Part shown: in pieces, positions 35,177 to 47,222 of the stretch
How positions within the stretch are numbered: the first letter of the stretch is position 1
Layout: each line of letters begins with the position of its first letter
From: Blepharisma stoltei
Lineage: Eukaryota; Ciliophora; Heterotrichea; Heterotrichida; Blepharismidae
Direction: 5' to 3'
DNA length: 64,000 bases
Assembly: GCA_914767885.1 (NCBI GenBank)
Contig: CAJZBQ010000051.1
Location: forward strand, 248,001 to 312,000
Made by a program: the position numbers and the translations under genes
The notes under the pieces: model-generated
Databases searched by the model: none
Seen by the model: only the letters and a program-made list of their open reading frames with translations
What the model was told of the DNA's origin: nothing

Positions 35177-37144
35177 ATGAGAGTTTTAATCGTAGACGGT
35201 TTTGCCGATAACCCCGAAAGCCGGCGCTCAGCCGCAATTTTCAAATCTTTAATCCGCGAAGCTTTTACTCATCAGAAAATGTACAACGTCCAGGACATCG
35301 AATTTATAGAAGTAGATCGAGATTCAATCGACACTTATCTTTACGAACTCAACACAGGCTATCTTAGCCGAGACGCAGAAAAGCTTTTTGACCATCTCGA
35401 TTTTGTCTTCATAGACGGAGAATCCAACATGCTCCCTTGGCTTCGAAAAGCCAGAAAATTCCTCACATTAGTCCGAATGTGCAAAAGAACGAACAAAATC
35501 ATGTTTGCATGTACTTTCGCTATGCAAATGCTCGTATATTTGTGCGCAACAAACTATAACATTGACAGAGTTATCAATGGGAAAGGCAAAGGCAGTTCTA
35601 TAGCTGAAATAAATAAAATCCCAAAAGAAACTTTAAATAAATTGACATTAGGAGATGCATTTCTAGATAGCTCAACTGGAGATATCTATTGCTATGACCC
35701 TCATAGAGGAGAATTCTACCCAGTCTCAAACGCAGGGATCCATAATCACAAGGCTGCTCAAGAAAACGAAAAAGTTAGCAAAGCAATGATAAAATCTCAT
35801 CAATATTGGGCCAAAAATTTCGATTCCCCTGATGACGTGTATATTGGAAAATCCAGCGAAACCAAATGCAGGATTTTTAAACAATATGTGCAGCATTGGC
35901 TAGTAAAAGGGCTCGGCTTCAACGAATTTTTAGTCCCAAGCTTGAACCAATGGGATGTCCATCCAGTAAATGCTACTATAAAAGGAAATGTATATACAGT
36001 TTTCGCAGAAAGTAGCAGAGGTCCTCAAATTATTGTTCACCGCAATGCAGTAGGTGTACAGTTTCATCCAAACCCTAAATATCCAGCTACCTTTACAGTA
36101 CTGAAAAACTTTGTAATCCATATGATGTCAAGATTCCAAAATGAGACTGCTAAGCTTGATCTACCGCTTTCTATAGTCACAAAGGCTGGAGTTGGGATTA
36201 GTACAAGTATGGGAGCAATTAGTAGATTTTCGAGTGATAATGGGACCCTTATGAATTCGCCTAGTACTATGGATATGAATAATACCTATGGGTTACGTGC
36301 AAACGAAGCAAAACATTCTGGGTTTGCTTTTTCTTTGAGAGGAGGTGAGCCGCTAACTGTAAAAATCAATGCGACGACCTCAGAAGCAATCAAACTTCAA
36401 GGATCGTCTCCTATGGGCTTGAGGCCTAAGAGTTCCAATATGGATAGCTTCGATTCACATAACTCTTCTGAGGTCAGTATATATAGCCATCACTCAATCA
36501 AGAGGAAAAATACTAATAAAAAAGTTGGATTTGCCAAAAAAGACTCAGTAACCACAAGAGAAAATCCAATACTAGATGATAGAATTATAAAGCCAATCCA
36601 GTCAGAATATATCAATACTTTAGGTGCAGATTTCATTGAATCTCTGCCTACAGCCTGAAAAAGTAAAAAAGAAATCAGGTCATTTTTGCACCCTGGGTAT
36701 GATATAGGAAATATGCCTAAAAAAGGAAATATTATGAATGGGCAAAATCTCACGCTGGCAAGGAATGATTTTGAGTACTATGAAAAGCCACTTGTTAAAA
36801 TTGTGATGTCACCTAGGCCTTATTGTAGATATAACAAAGAATTCAAAGGAACGGAAACTGACACTTTTGCAAAAACTCGGACATCAAGCTTTGTTAATTT
36901 AGGAAATACGATAAGAAATGATGGGAGTCCATTTATTGAGCCTGACAAGAGAAAGATTCAGGAAGAGATAAAAGATAAAGAAAAATGGGTAGCAAAATCT
37001 GACTTCAGTAGAGTGTTTTCTGCAAGCCAAGGAGTAAGGCCAGTTGGCTATAATTCTCCTTCTACTCCTTACTATGAACACAAATTTCGAGATGAGGACA
37101 AAACTAAATGGATATATGGAGCTTTCAAAACTGCAAGCTATTAA
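35177..37144 (+). CDS. class I glutamine-amidotransferase-like protein with long tail (655 aa)
   Basis: Residues 1-320 follow the GATase1 fold: a start MRVLIVDGF, a cysteine loop FACTFAMQML in place of the usual GxCxGxQ, and GVQFHPNPKYP close to the VQFHPE motif. The Cys and one His are present but the nucleophile elbow is altered, so ammonia-transfer activity is doubtful. A low-complexity Ser/Asn linker follows, then a TGA-Trp at 36656-36658 and a C-terminal 160 residues (GYNSPSTPYYEHKFRDEDKTKWIYG) with the look of ciliate axonemal proteins. Such GATase-like proteins are not aminotransferases with certainty; role unknown. Ends TAA. Confidence 0.65.
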
Positions 37145-37251
37145 TAATGATATTTGCGTTATTCTATTGTAATTAAGAAGTTTATTAATAAAAATATTCA
37201 AGATTATTTTATTAGCAGTTTTTTTTAAGCACTTTAAAAATTTAAATCAAA

Positions 37252-38298
37252 ATGGGAAACCTCAAAAGTGCTTTATGCAGCTGCAATAATATATCTGAAG
37301 AAGAAAATGTTCGCTACAGCGTCCATCTAAGCTCTGAAGACATGATAATTAACGACTTAAAAATAGAGCGCCCACAAAAACAAAAAAGTAAACTAAAATC
37401 CAATTTTGTAAATATAAAATCTGCTGCAAGAGGTTACCTAGATAGAAAATCATTACAAGAACTAAAATATAAAACCAATTTAACTGACATACAAAACTCT
37501 GAACCAATAGAACATTCTAAATATCAAAATTTCTCCCAAAATAAAATAATAATTGGAAAAGAAGTTTTACATCCAATAGAAGACAGTTCAATAGAATGAG
37601 TAAAAGAAGTAAAAATTGAAGACGGGACCTATACAGGACAAATGAAAAACCATAAAAGACATGGGTTCGGAAGCTTTAAAAAAGAGGAATCGGTTTATGA
37701 TGGAATGTGAAATAACGACAAGGTAAATGGACTTGGACGAATAAGCCATCTTGAAGGAGGCTTATATGAAGGAGAATGAAATAATGGTATAATAGAAGGC
37801 AAAGGAAAATTCATCCATGAAGATGGCTCAAAATATGATGGAGATTTTAAAAATAACACCCCTCATGGATTTGGCACTGAAATATGGCCAGATGGATCGA
37901 AGTATAAAGGAGATTATAAAAATGGTATTAAAAACGGGAAAGGAGTTTTGTATTTTGCTGCTGGAGCGATGTATGAAGGAGATTTTCAGAATAACGAAAT
38001 ATCAGGGATAGGCACTTATTATTGGCCAGATGGAAAGAAGTACAATGGTGAGTGAAAATCAAATAAAATGCATGGAAAAGGGAAAATGACTTGGCCTGAT
38101 GGCCAATGGTATGAAGGAAGCTATATTAATGACCGAAAAGAAGGAACTGGGACTTTCAAATGGGCCAATGGGAAAATTTATATAGGAGAATGGAAAAATG
38201 GCAAGCAAAATGGAATCGGCTGTGTGATAAAACCAGACGGGAAAAAGCGGAATGCCGAATTTGTAGACGGAACTTGATTTAGGTGGATTGATAATTAA
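37252..38298 (+). CDS. MORN-repeat protein with acylation motif and IQ motif (348 aa)
   Basis: Starts MGNLKSALCSCNN: Gly2 for N-myristoylation and Cys9/Cys11 for palmitoylation, implying membrane anchoring. An IQ-like stretch (IKSAARGYLDRKSLQEL) suggests calmodulin binding. Then nine MORN repeats of the form YxGxWxNxxxxGxGxx from about residue 122 to 330. At least five Trp in the repeats are TGA, which breaks the gene into pieces under the standard code and shows the code change clearly. MORN proteins often tie membranes to cytoskeleton. The stop TAA overlaps the stop of the convergent MAPEG gene by 4 bases. Confidence 0.9.
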
Positions 38299-38828
38299 AC
38301 CTTAATTAAAGTTTTTATGTTGAAGTAAAATAGAATTGCGTTGTTGATAAAAGTCAAAGCAAATCCTGGAGCACGCAGCGGTGGGATATTTAAAAAGACC
38401 CCTAAGTAGTACCCAACTGTAAAAATAGCTCTGGCACCTATATAAACGAGCGTAACTAGCACCAATCTTTCATTATCAAGCCCATTTGCATGTGCAGCTA
38501 ATAAGTTGATGATAAATAAGAAATTTTCCTCTAAAGTGTTTTGCAAAATCTTTTTCGATGTAATTAAAAATACACTTTCCGTGCCTCTAACAGTGTCACC
38601 AGCTGCTGTGAATAGTCTGCACATCATTATCACAAGGATATTAAGAAACATTATAACTGTGCTGAGCGCACAGCATTTCGCTGCCAATTCCCAGGTTCTA
38701 GACGACTTCAAGTATTGTGATGGAATAATCTTTTCTGTAGTTCATACTCGCTGAAAGAAAATAGCACTTAATCCGACTACTGTTGAAAGAAAAATCAATT
38801 TTACGAATACAGGCGGCTCCTTTCCCAT
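38295..38828 (-). CDS. MAPEG family membrane protein (177 aa)
   Basis: MAPEG proteins (microsomal glutathione transferase, leukotriene C4 synthase and relatives) are four-helix membrane enzymes. ATG 38828 gives four hydrophobic segments; the signature helix pair shows ITSKKILQNTLEENFLF, then VTLVYIGARAIFTVGYYLG and RAPGFALTFINN, as in the family. One Trp is TGA. Catalytic glutathione-site residues cannot be judged by eye. It could be a glutathione transferase or a MAPEG of unknown substrate. Tail-to-tail with the MORN gene. Confidence 0.72.
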
Positions 38829-38929
38829 TATAAAATATGTTGATGTTAATAGAAATTAATTCAACGAAGATTGACAAATTATTAAAATTGTGAGTATAAA
38901 ATATAAGTAAATTATTATGTTTTAACAAA

Positions 38930-39643
38930 CTATCGAATTGGATACACATAGCCAACTAATATGCCTAGAAAAAGAGCAATAATGAAATAAAGATTAGAAT
39001 TGTCTGATGTAGACTGCACAGTAAGTCTTTGAGTAATTCCTTCTTCTCTTTGAATTTCATCTTTTAGATACTTCAATTTATTTTCAAAATTATTTTGCTT
39101 CAATTCTAGCTCGGTATTAAACTCAGTTAGCTTTTCCACTTCGTTTTTAAGTATTTTCAATGCATCAATTTTAATCATGTTTTCAGAGTCTTTTTCATTT
39201 TTTTCCATATTTTGAGCTTGTTTTTCCTTGCCGTCTTTAATTCTCACATAAAGTTTAGCTTTGAGTGCTTCCCCTTTAGAATTTTCTCATAAACCATTAA
39301 AATCTTGTGGAGAATAGTGGTAAGGGCCCAACTTAGTCTGAAGCACTTGAACTAGAAATCTATGAGTCACTTCACCAGGGTACTCAGGAGTCGGATTCAT
39401 AACGATCTGAATAACTTTGGTTTCATCAGGGAGTAAAATTCCTTGATTTGGCCTGACTAAATAAGATTTAGGAGCTGTAGTTCGAACTTTAAATGCTAAT
39501 TGCTGAGTTGAAATATTTTTAATGTTAATATTGGAAATGATTGTTGCATTTTTTATGTATTCGAATTCAAGCTCCCGGTTAGGATCAATCATAAAAGCAA
39601 CTTTATCTTTCATTTTAGGATAAAATAATCTATTAATTATCAT
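38930..39643 (-). CDS. VAP-like protein, MSP domain with tail anchor (up to 237 aa)
   Basis: VAP proteins sit in the ER membrane and hold contact-site partners. The MSP fold is clear: IDPNRELEFEYIKN, NISTQQLAFKVRTTAPKSYLVRPNQGILLP (shown here in part), and GPYHYSPQDFN. A TGA-Trp joins the MSP domain to the following LYVRIKDG strand. A coiled coil comes next, and the C-terminus is one hydrophobic helix (LYFIIALFLGILVGYVYPI). The FFAT-binding Lys/Thr are in KVRTTAPKSY. The start may be the second Met (KDKVAFMID) at 39613. Ends TAG. Confidence 0.88.
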
Positions 39644-39860
39644 TCATTATATTTAGACCATAAACTTTCTGATCAGAATTTTTTCTCATTAGAGCAAAAT
39701 TACAGACCGTTTATAAAATTTATTAAAAGTAATGATAGATGAAATTAAAATAATAATTTTTCTTGGGTTATTATATGATACAAAATAATGAATAAATATA
39801 ATACGCGCATACTTAATGCCTGCAAAAGAAAACAAAAGCAATTTCAAAGTTAAATATCAA

Positions 39861-42176
39861 TTAATTTTGGATATTTTTTCTTAGCCTTGATTTCAGTCTT
39901 GTTTGAGGCACATTTTGCTGCTTATATTTGCATTCATCGCAGTACCAATCTTCTTTTGGCACTTTAGTAAGCCCTAAGCATTCAGGATGAACAACTTTTG
40001 GGCATGTCTCACAGCAAATTAATCTTCCACCATCATCACAAAAATAACAGCTATCTCCATGCTTAATATCTTCTTCCGAATTGCTGCTTTCAACATCAAC
40101 ATTTTTAACTTCAGATCTTAAAACCCTCTTTTCTTCTTGCTTCGCTTTTTTCTTTACTTCTGCCTCATTACTTGCTGCTTCATTCTTTTTTTCAATATAC
40201 AAATTAAGTACCTTTTGATAAATCCCAATGACCAAGGCTAATTGTCCTAACGTTGTAATTGACTGCGTGAGGTTTTCCCATAGCTGATAATAATCCCCAA
40301 AATCCTGCCATATTCTAATAGTGACTTTACGATACTTTTTTGTATATACTTGCTCTTCGTCAGAATCTTGGCTTTGATCACTAGAAGAAGAGCTCAATTT
40401 CAAAGGAGAAGTTGACTTCTGCGAATGCTCTAGCAATAAACTTGCAAGAGCTGAAGGATCTTCAGCTTTACTGACTTCTTCTTTTCACTCTTCAACTCTT
40501 TCATAATTTTCCCATAATTTTCCACTTTTTTTTAGATGCCTTGTGAACTTCTTTTCTATACTTAAAAGCATTTTCTTTAATATTTCAATTGTGCAGTCTT
40601 CATTTTTAAAGCTGCTTTCTTTATTTACATAATTTTCAGCTCCTCCTTTAGACTGAGGTTTTATATCTTCACTAGAAGTAGAAGAATCGTCTCCATTGAT
40701 AAGTTTAAGCTTCCTTTTGCCCTTATTGATTCCTTCGATTAATTTATGTTCTCTAATGCCTTTTGGGCATAAGCATTGAAGCAATTGGTCAAGGCTGCTA
40801 GACCGAGTATAGCTATACCAATGCCCTGACTCTTTAGTCTTAACTGAAGAGTTTTCTTCAATTGGGCTAATCATTTTTACATACAAATTTTTAGGATCCC
40901 ATTCAAAGATATAGTACTCATTATAATCTCTATCTAGGCCAACTGGATTTGTTCTTAAGCGAATTGATTCAAGTTTCCTGTTTAGCTCTTCTATTTTATT
41001 TTGTGTTTTTTGAATTTTTTCTGCTATACTTGCTGCTTTTCTTGTAGCAGCAAGCCCATTTATTTCAGGTAGCGTTGCTTCATTATCTTTTATAGTCGCA
41101 TTTAGCTTGGTTTTTTGTTTAATTAGTTCGCCTTTTGCTTCTAATCTTCTAGCGAGCTCTTCATGCATTTCTTTTACATCAAATAAGCAGTTAATAAGCA
41201 GCAGAATAACCCCGATTTTTTCTTTATAGCTGCATTTGAAGTAATTTGTTTCTAAGTCAGATTTATTTTGATCAGAAAAAAACAAATCCATTATACGTTC
41301 GTCTGCGTAGTCCTTGAAAATCGGAAGATGTATGAGTTCATCTAATAGTGGAAGCCAGGAAAAGGGCAAAAATTCATTTAATTCAAAAAATTCAGATAAT
41401 TGTGCGGCTGAATATAAAAATCTGCTATCTTCATTTAGGATTTCGTAAGTGTTTTCTCTTGATAAAACATGCCCAATAAGAAAACTGATAAGAGCCATAT
41501 GAAGTTCTTTGATAAGTGGAGTTTGGGAATTTGAATTTGCAGCATAAAATAGCTGATCTACAGTGAATGGGGTAACTTTTAGCATTTTCCCAAAATTGTA
41601 TACGAAGTCGACAATAAAGAACAAGTCCCCAACATCTTCAATAGGGTAAATAGGTTGAGGTAGCGGGAGTGGAGGCGGCAAAGGGGTTTGGGACAGTTCG
41701 CATTCTTTTTGAATTAGCTCATCTGCAATTGGGTACTGTATTTTACCCTGTTTCACATATTCTGGATACTTCTTTTCAAACCACCGCACTGTTATATCGT
41801 TTTGCTCAATATTCACTTTTCCTGAAAAATGCTTGAGTTTTGATTCCTTATGATGTTTCTCGCTTTTTTCTAATTTTGTGTACTCATCTTTGAGCTTCTT
41901 CTCCATAAACTGGACACAATACGGACAAAATCAAGTTCCCGCTGGAATATCCTGTTCCTGCATATTGGCACAATGTAAGTGATAAGACCTAGAGCAGTGC
42001 CCGCACATTATTAGACTTCCACCGTCTTTGCATACTTTGCAGTATGGATTATTCCCTTCTCTAAAGCAAGGAGCTCCTACTGCTTTTAGTTTCGCATCTC
42101 TAAGTTTTTTGTTGCCTCGATTACCCAATTTTTGTTGTTGAATGGACTCGGTTTTCTTTTCAAGATTTTTTACCAT
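39861..42176 (-). CDS. DDT-domain/double-PHD chromatin protein, BAZ/ACF1-like (771 aa)
   Basis: An N-terminal PHD finger (CKVCKDGGSLIMCGHC, HLHCANM, CPYC) is followed by a DDT domain (DLFFIVDFVYNFGKML, LHMALISFLIG), a coiled coil, a WHIM-like block with LDRDYNEYYIFEWD, and a C-terminal PHD finger (CYFCDDGGRLICCETC, HPECLGL, WYCDEC). This order is that of ISWI-partner subunits such as ACF1/BAZ1, which guide nucleosome remodelling. Two TGA-Trp codons lie at the joints. I take ATG 42176 as start because the upstream frame has only a GTG. No bromodomain is seen, so it is shorter than animal BAZ proteins. Nuclear by inference. Confidence 0.82.
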
Positions 42177-42521
42177 AATTCTCACTTCTGGCTAACAAGA
42201 TAAATTATGGCCTCTCAATGGCAGTTCAAACAAAACCCAAATTAAAATGTCAATTAAATATAAATTTGAATAAAAGACTAAAAATGGAGATATATATTTG
42301 CCCACACTTCATCTTTTTAATTTTCATTTTTTTCCAAACCAAGATGGTCAGGGGATTTTATAAATTGTTTTTATAAATTGGCAAACTGTAAGGATATTAT
42401 TTTGTAGGTAAAAAGAAGGTATTAATATTTATTTGAAAAAAATTATAATAGCAATTACTATTTAGATAAATTTTCAGCCTATGAAAATTATTCTTAAATA
42501 TATTTAAATTACTTATTTGCT

Positions 42522-43949
42522 CTATAATGATTTCTTAAAGAAGATCAGACATACAGGAATCTTTATCAAAAATTCAATCCACGTCAAATAAACAGTCCAA
42601 TACTTTAATCCGCCATCAGGATTTTCAGGTGCTTCCCAGTCAGAATTTGTTCATAGCCACAATAAATCAAAACACTCAGAAGCAGCTATTGCAATGGCTA
42701 AACTTCTATATCTTTCAGAACTCTCTTCAAGAATCACCCAATAATAAGCTGCTGCTAATCCAATTGTTAAGTTTAAAAAATCAGGTTTCTCGAAAGAGGC
42801 CAAAATACTAATAAATATAAAAATGCCAGCCGCTATAATAGATGCATGGCTTTTTTCTGCCATTTTTCCAATCAGCCCGCCAGTTATTATATCTGCCTGA
42901 GCTGTAATTCTTTGTCCAATTACAGCTTCAATATTAGGAGACTGCGGCCGACTTTCACCAGGCGACATAATCCAATCATTGGCATTTACTAAATTTCCAA
43001 ACGGCTTTCTGAGTTTTTCTAGCTGCTCTTCAAGACTGGTGATCTCTTCTTTGTCCATAGCAATATGCTCAACCCATTGATTTACAAGGTCTTCTAAGTA
43101 TTTAGCTCTGCTCCAGATCCATTGGAGTCCAAGATGCACTCTACCCTGCCATCTATCTTTAGGATTTTTATCATGAAGCTGGAAGAATTGATCATGCTTC
43201 ATTTGGTCCTTTAAAAGACTCAGCGGAATCATAACTTCTCCTTCAAAATCATCTTTTCCTATTGTGTCATGGTCCATCACAGTGATTTTCAGCTCCGCAT
43301 CAGGCTTCTGGATATTAAAAGTAAACTCTTCATCCCATTTCGGATTCAGCTCTGCTTCAATATATCTCGTTTGCGCAGTATTCCCATCACATTCCAAAAT
43401 AACATACGGATCAGAAGCTCCATTTGTGTCCATAGGTATTAAATCTTGTCCTGCAATAACATTGACAGTAAGAATGCTTCCTTTCATGATTCCATACTGG
43501 TTCATTTGTTCAACCGCTCTTGCTTGGACCATTTTTTTCTTGCATTCTTCCATTTGTTTAGCTTTGTCTTGTATTTGTTTTTTGAGTTCCTTAATTCTCT
43601 TCATGATAATGTCTTCAGCGTCTACATAGGACCATAAGAATTCCTGGGTTGTTACAATTGAGTCATGATTTTTGTCCATTTTGGCGAAAAGTTCGTGACA
43701 TAAATTTTCGTCGAAATCTGAGCCTTGTCGCCTGGATAAAAATTCGAAAATTTCGTCAAAGGTCAGCTGCTTATCGCCGTCTTTGTCGATTTCGTTGAAT
43801 TCTTGCATTAATTGTTGGTAGCGATCTTGCATTAGCCCAGTGATAGGTGAAGTCCCAACTGAGAGCCTAGTTCTTCCTAGTGAAGAGGCAACTAGAGGAG
43901 TTGCAGTGTTGAAGACAGATTTTGGAACTTCTAGGAAAGATCCACTCAT
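42522..43949 (-). CDS. EF-hand, C2-domain, multi-span membrane protein (475 aa)
   Basis: Two EF-hands near residues 55-110 (DKDGDKQLTFDE; DKNHDSIVTTQE) with full Ca ligands, a coiled coil, then a C2 domain (GQDLIPMDTNGASDPYVILEC, DHDTIGKDDFEGE) that keeps the Asp residues for Ca binding. The C-terminal 120 residues hold several hydrophobic segments, which places the Ca sensors in the cytosol on an internal membrane (inference). The TGA at 42651-42653 is Trp; the chain continues to TAG at 42522-42524. Layout recalls MCTP proteins but with one C2 and added EF-hands. Confidence 0.8.
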
Positions 43950-44280
43950 GTGATATTTATTATTAAGGCATTAAGATATGGAATAAGCAAAATTTAAAAG
44001 CTGTTTTTGAATTAAAGAGGAGATAGAGTAGTTATTTTCGAAATTTAAAGTGCTAGGAATGAAAAATAAAACTTGATGCGCGCAAAAAGCACGAGTAAAT
44101 GTAAGGATTTATAAAATTTTAATAAAATAATTATTTGTGTTAAATATTAATGGAGAAGAGGAATCCAGTAGCTATAAAAAATTTGATCAAATTAACGCCA
44201 AATAAGAATAAAATTTATATTTGGAATTGTTCTATATTTTAAAAATGAAGAAGCTATATGTTAAGAAAATATGAATTAAA
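43950..44280. other. short intergenic region
   Basis: AT-rich spacer between two minus-strand genes; nothing recognised. Confidence 0.5.
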
Positions 44281-46012
44281 TTAAGCCTGCCTTCCTTCTA
44301 ATTCCTCAAACTGTGGATAAGCGACCACTACATTATTCCCATCATCGGCTACCATCAAACATTGGCCATCTGGACTCCACTTTAAAGATTGAGCCCTAAA
44401 CTCACTTTCATCTATTTAGAATTTACCAAAAGGCATATCGCATACAGAAGCTCCATCATCTGACCATAAGTAAATCATTTTCGACCCAGCCGTAAACGCC
44501 AGCAGCTGATTCTTTGGTGACCATTCTACATCTTTTACAGAATGTCTATGAATTATCATATACATGTATAAATTAATACGGATATACCTTCGTTTAATGT
44601 CCACTACCGCATCACCTAGATGGGTTTCGTGTTCCCCACCAATCAAGCGTCATCCACTAATTGGCCTTGATCTGAATATTCCTTCGGCTTCGGGCGTTTG
44701 AATTTCGACGGCCGTTATTCGGCTCTCGGGCAATCAACTTGTGTCCGTTGGGCATCTAAAGGTTCCAGTCTCACTCGTGGGGTTGATGGACACTTCCCGA
44801 ATTCTCTGTTCCTAGGGGATGGATGTTCAAACCATATACCCTTGGGCATGTTCACCGTTATTACCGGATGAATTCACTGAGTGAAGTCAAATTTCATAAT
44901 CAAATTAGCCAAAGGGAGAATTTCTGTTCAGGAGAGCAGAATATTCAAGTGATGCCATATTTCGTTTATCTATGAATTATCACAGATTTCAACGAGCAAG
45001 ATATATTATCCCAGATCCATACAGCGTTAGGCACTGATAACGACTTGGTTGCCAAAAACGTCGAATTATGGTTCCATTTGCACAAGCTCACCCCTCTCTC
45101 ATCAGTTGTGCCTAACTTAGTTGGCAACTCTAAAAATCCATAATGAGCTGAGACTCTTCCGCTTTGATCTACATACTCTTCTTCATTATAAACATAAAAA
45201 TCTTTTCCCTCCTTTAAATTACTGGCATGATTAAATTCTCCTAGCCTTGTCCACGTAACATGATGAATTACTCTGACTTTATCATCATAAGAGGCAACTC
45301 CCATATAAGTGCCTCCAGGACTGAGGACAACCGAATGGATGCCTAACGCATTTTGATAAGGAGAAAAGCAATGTAAAATTTCACCGTCTGGAGAATAGAT
45401 TAGCAGCTTATATTCAACTGAGCTGTCCCAGCAGATAATTACAGTATCATCAGTGTTTCATTTGATGTCTGCAACATCAAAAGTATCTAATTGAAAGTGG
45501 CTTGCAGATTCCCAGTTTTGTGTATAATAAATCCCAAGATAGTCTTTTCCTTCTATTCTTTCAGCTAAAGCCATAAATCTTCCGTCACTTGAGAAAGATA
45601 GTCCTTTGTTTCCATACTTTGGGTTGAGGAGATGAGATACAGATTTATCAATTAAAGACCAGATGTTAAGTCTTTCCTGGAATTCTGTTATTGTAATAAT
45701 TTCTCGAGAACTTGGAGCAATCCATGCTCCAGATAATCCTGCAATGCCAAGGCTTATTTTACTATTCCAAGATAAGTCTTGAAGGTTAAATATCTGAACT
45801 ACACACCTTTTATTTTGAGCACACATGAGGATTTTTGAATCACGACCCCATTCGAGCTTGCTTAATTCATCAAGAACACGCCAAGTTGCGATTACATTTA
45901 GCTGCTGAGTCGAATAAACTGTAACAGTCAAGCCTTTAATTGCTGCGAAGTACTCTGAATTAGGAGAAAATTCTGCGTGGCCTGAAAAAGGAATCAAATC
46001 TGAAAAATTCAT
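44281..46012 (-). CDS. WRAP73: WRAP73 (WDR8), centrosomal WD40 protein, one insert and one intron (430 aa)
   Basis: WRAP73 works with SSX2IP/MSD1 at centrosomes and spindle poles. The start MNFSDLIPFSG matches the family start MNFSELFKLS. Other matches in order: LGIAGLSGAWIAPSSREI, RFMALAERIEGKDYLGI, SLGIHSVVLSP region, VRVIHHVTWTRLGEFNHA, FLATKSLSVPNAVWIWD, and KMIYLWSDDGASVCDMP. Removing element E4 (424 bp) gives SVIIHRHSVKDVEWSP, and removing the 15 nt intron 44412-44426 adds DESEFRAQSLKWSPDG and a TAA stop; 431 codons including stop. Human protein is 460 aa. Confidence 0.95.
44412..44426 (-). other. 15 nt intron in WRAP73
   Basis: GTAAATTCTAAATAG on the minus strand. Removal replaces a stop with the last WD repeat. 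Confidence 0.88.
44545..44968. mobile_element. E4: retroelement-like insert with 14 bp target duplication in WRAP73
   Basis: TCTATGAATTATCA lies at 44545-44558 and 44969-44982. The insert is GC-rich with no ORF of its own. Excision of 424 bp leaves one repeat and restores the frame. TA is present inside the repeat, so a TA-type cut is possible. Confidence 0.88.
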
Positions 46013-46734
46013 GCCGCGAAGTTTATTTAAATTTATTACGAGTGCATATAAAAATAAATATATGGGATTAAAACTGATTGCTGGTGTTTCTATATTAATT
46101 TATAAATGCTAGTTTTTGCTATAAGAGAATAAGAGCCTAATCTTGTATATTTCATAAAACACGAAATTTAAAGAAATCATTATTTAAGTAATTTTTGAAC
46201 AACTCAGAGTTATCTGGATTTTCGTAAAATAATTTGATTATCTCGATAAATTATGATAAATGCTATAAAAATTAATTGAGCTAAAGATTCTTTAGATTTA
46301 TGTAAATATATAATAGATACAATTATTTATTTTTATATATTAAAATTAAATATTTAAAATGCAATATACTAATTTAGCAAATTAATATATTAATATTGGC
46401 ATATAAAAATTTAAATTAGTAGCAATTTTTTGGTGTGTTCAGGTTCATTTTCGCTGCTAATTAATGAAGAGTATTATATCATATATAAAAAACTGACTTT
46501 TTATTTGCCATTTTTATATATAAAAGAAATCACTTTATTTTAGAATCTTAAATAGATCCATTGTAAAAAAATGAATAATAATGACCAAAATCTATAATCA
46601 AATTTGATGATAAAATACAGGGCTAGCAAAATTTTTTGAAGAAAGGAATCAAGCAATAGCTAATAAATGAATAATTTTTATCCTGCCAATATGATTACAA
46701 ATAAATTCAATCGGGGGCAAAGGATTAAAAATAC
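46013..46734. other. AT-rich intergenic region
   Basis: Promoter side of WRAP73 and of the zinc-knuckle gene; nothing else recognised. Confidence 0.5.
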
Positions 46735-47168
46735 ATGGACGACAGAAAATGTTATCAATGCACTCATGCTTTAATTACTCCTCACGATTGCAAACTAAAG
46801 ATATAAAACTTATAATGAATACTGATTTTGTTTATATAAAAAAATAAATCAATTAAATTTCATATTAAATAACCCCATTCATTAAAATCCCTATATGCAA
46901 TAGCTGCAAATTGCCTGGACACATTTCAAAATTTTGTCCCTGAAGAGCAACTTCTAAATCCACCTATGATGGCACCTTATGTAGCCTTTGCCAAGCAAGA
47001 GGTCATACCCCTTCGCTCTGCCTTAAAAGAACTTATCCTTTCTCCTCCAAGCAATTCTGTAACCTCGAAAATATAAGATGTTACGTCTGCAAGCAGACTG
47101 GCCACTTAAACTGCCTAGATGAAGCTCCTCACAGTCCTTTGCTATCTGAGTCCTCCCATGGTGACTAA
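46735..47168 (+). CDS. CCHC zinc-knuckle protein (113 aa), one IES
   Basis: Found by reading TGA as Trp and removing a 92 bp IES (46802-46893), after which 114 codons including stop remain. Three knuckles are visible: CNSCKLPGHISKFC and CSLCQARGHTPSLC fit CX2CX4HX4C exactly, and CYVCKQTGHLNC is a shorter third; the start CYQCTHALITPHDC is a looser fourth. Serial knuckles bind single-stranded RNA or DNA, as in AIR1/AIR2, ZCCHC7 or CNBP. The short length and lack of other domains prevent a closer name. It lies 54 bp upstream of the NudE gene, same strand. Confidence 0.7.
46802..46893. mobile_element. IES (92 bp) in the zinc-knuckle gene
   Basis: TA at 46802-46803 and 46894-46895, within the direct repeat ATAT. 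Excision gives CKLKICNSCKLPGH in frame and removes a TAA. Confidence 0.65.
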
Positions 47169-47222
47169 CACTAACTTCTTCTAAAAATTCGTAATTAGAT
47201 TCTCCTAAAATAATAACTTAAT

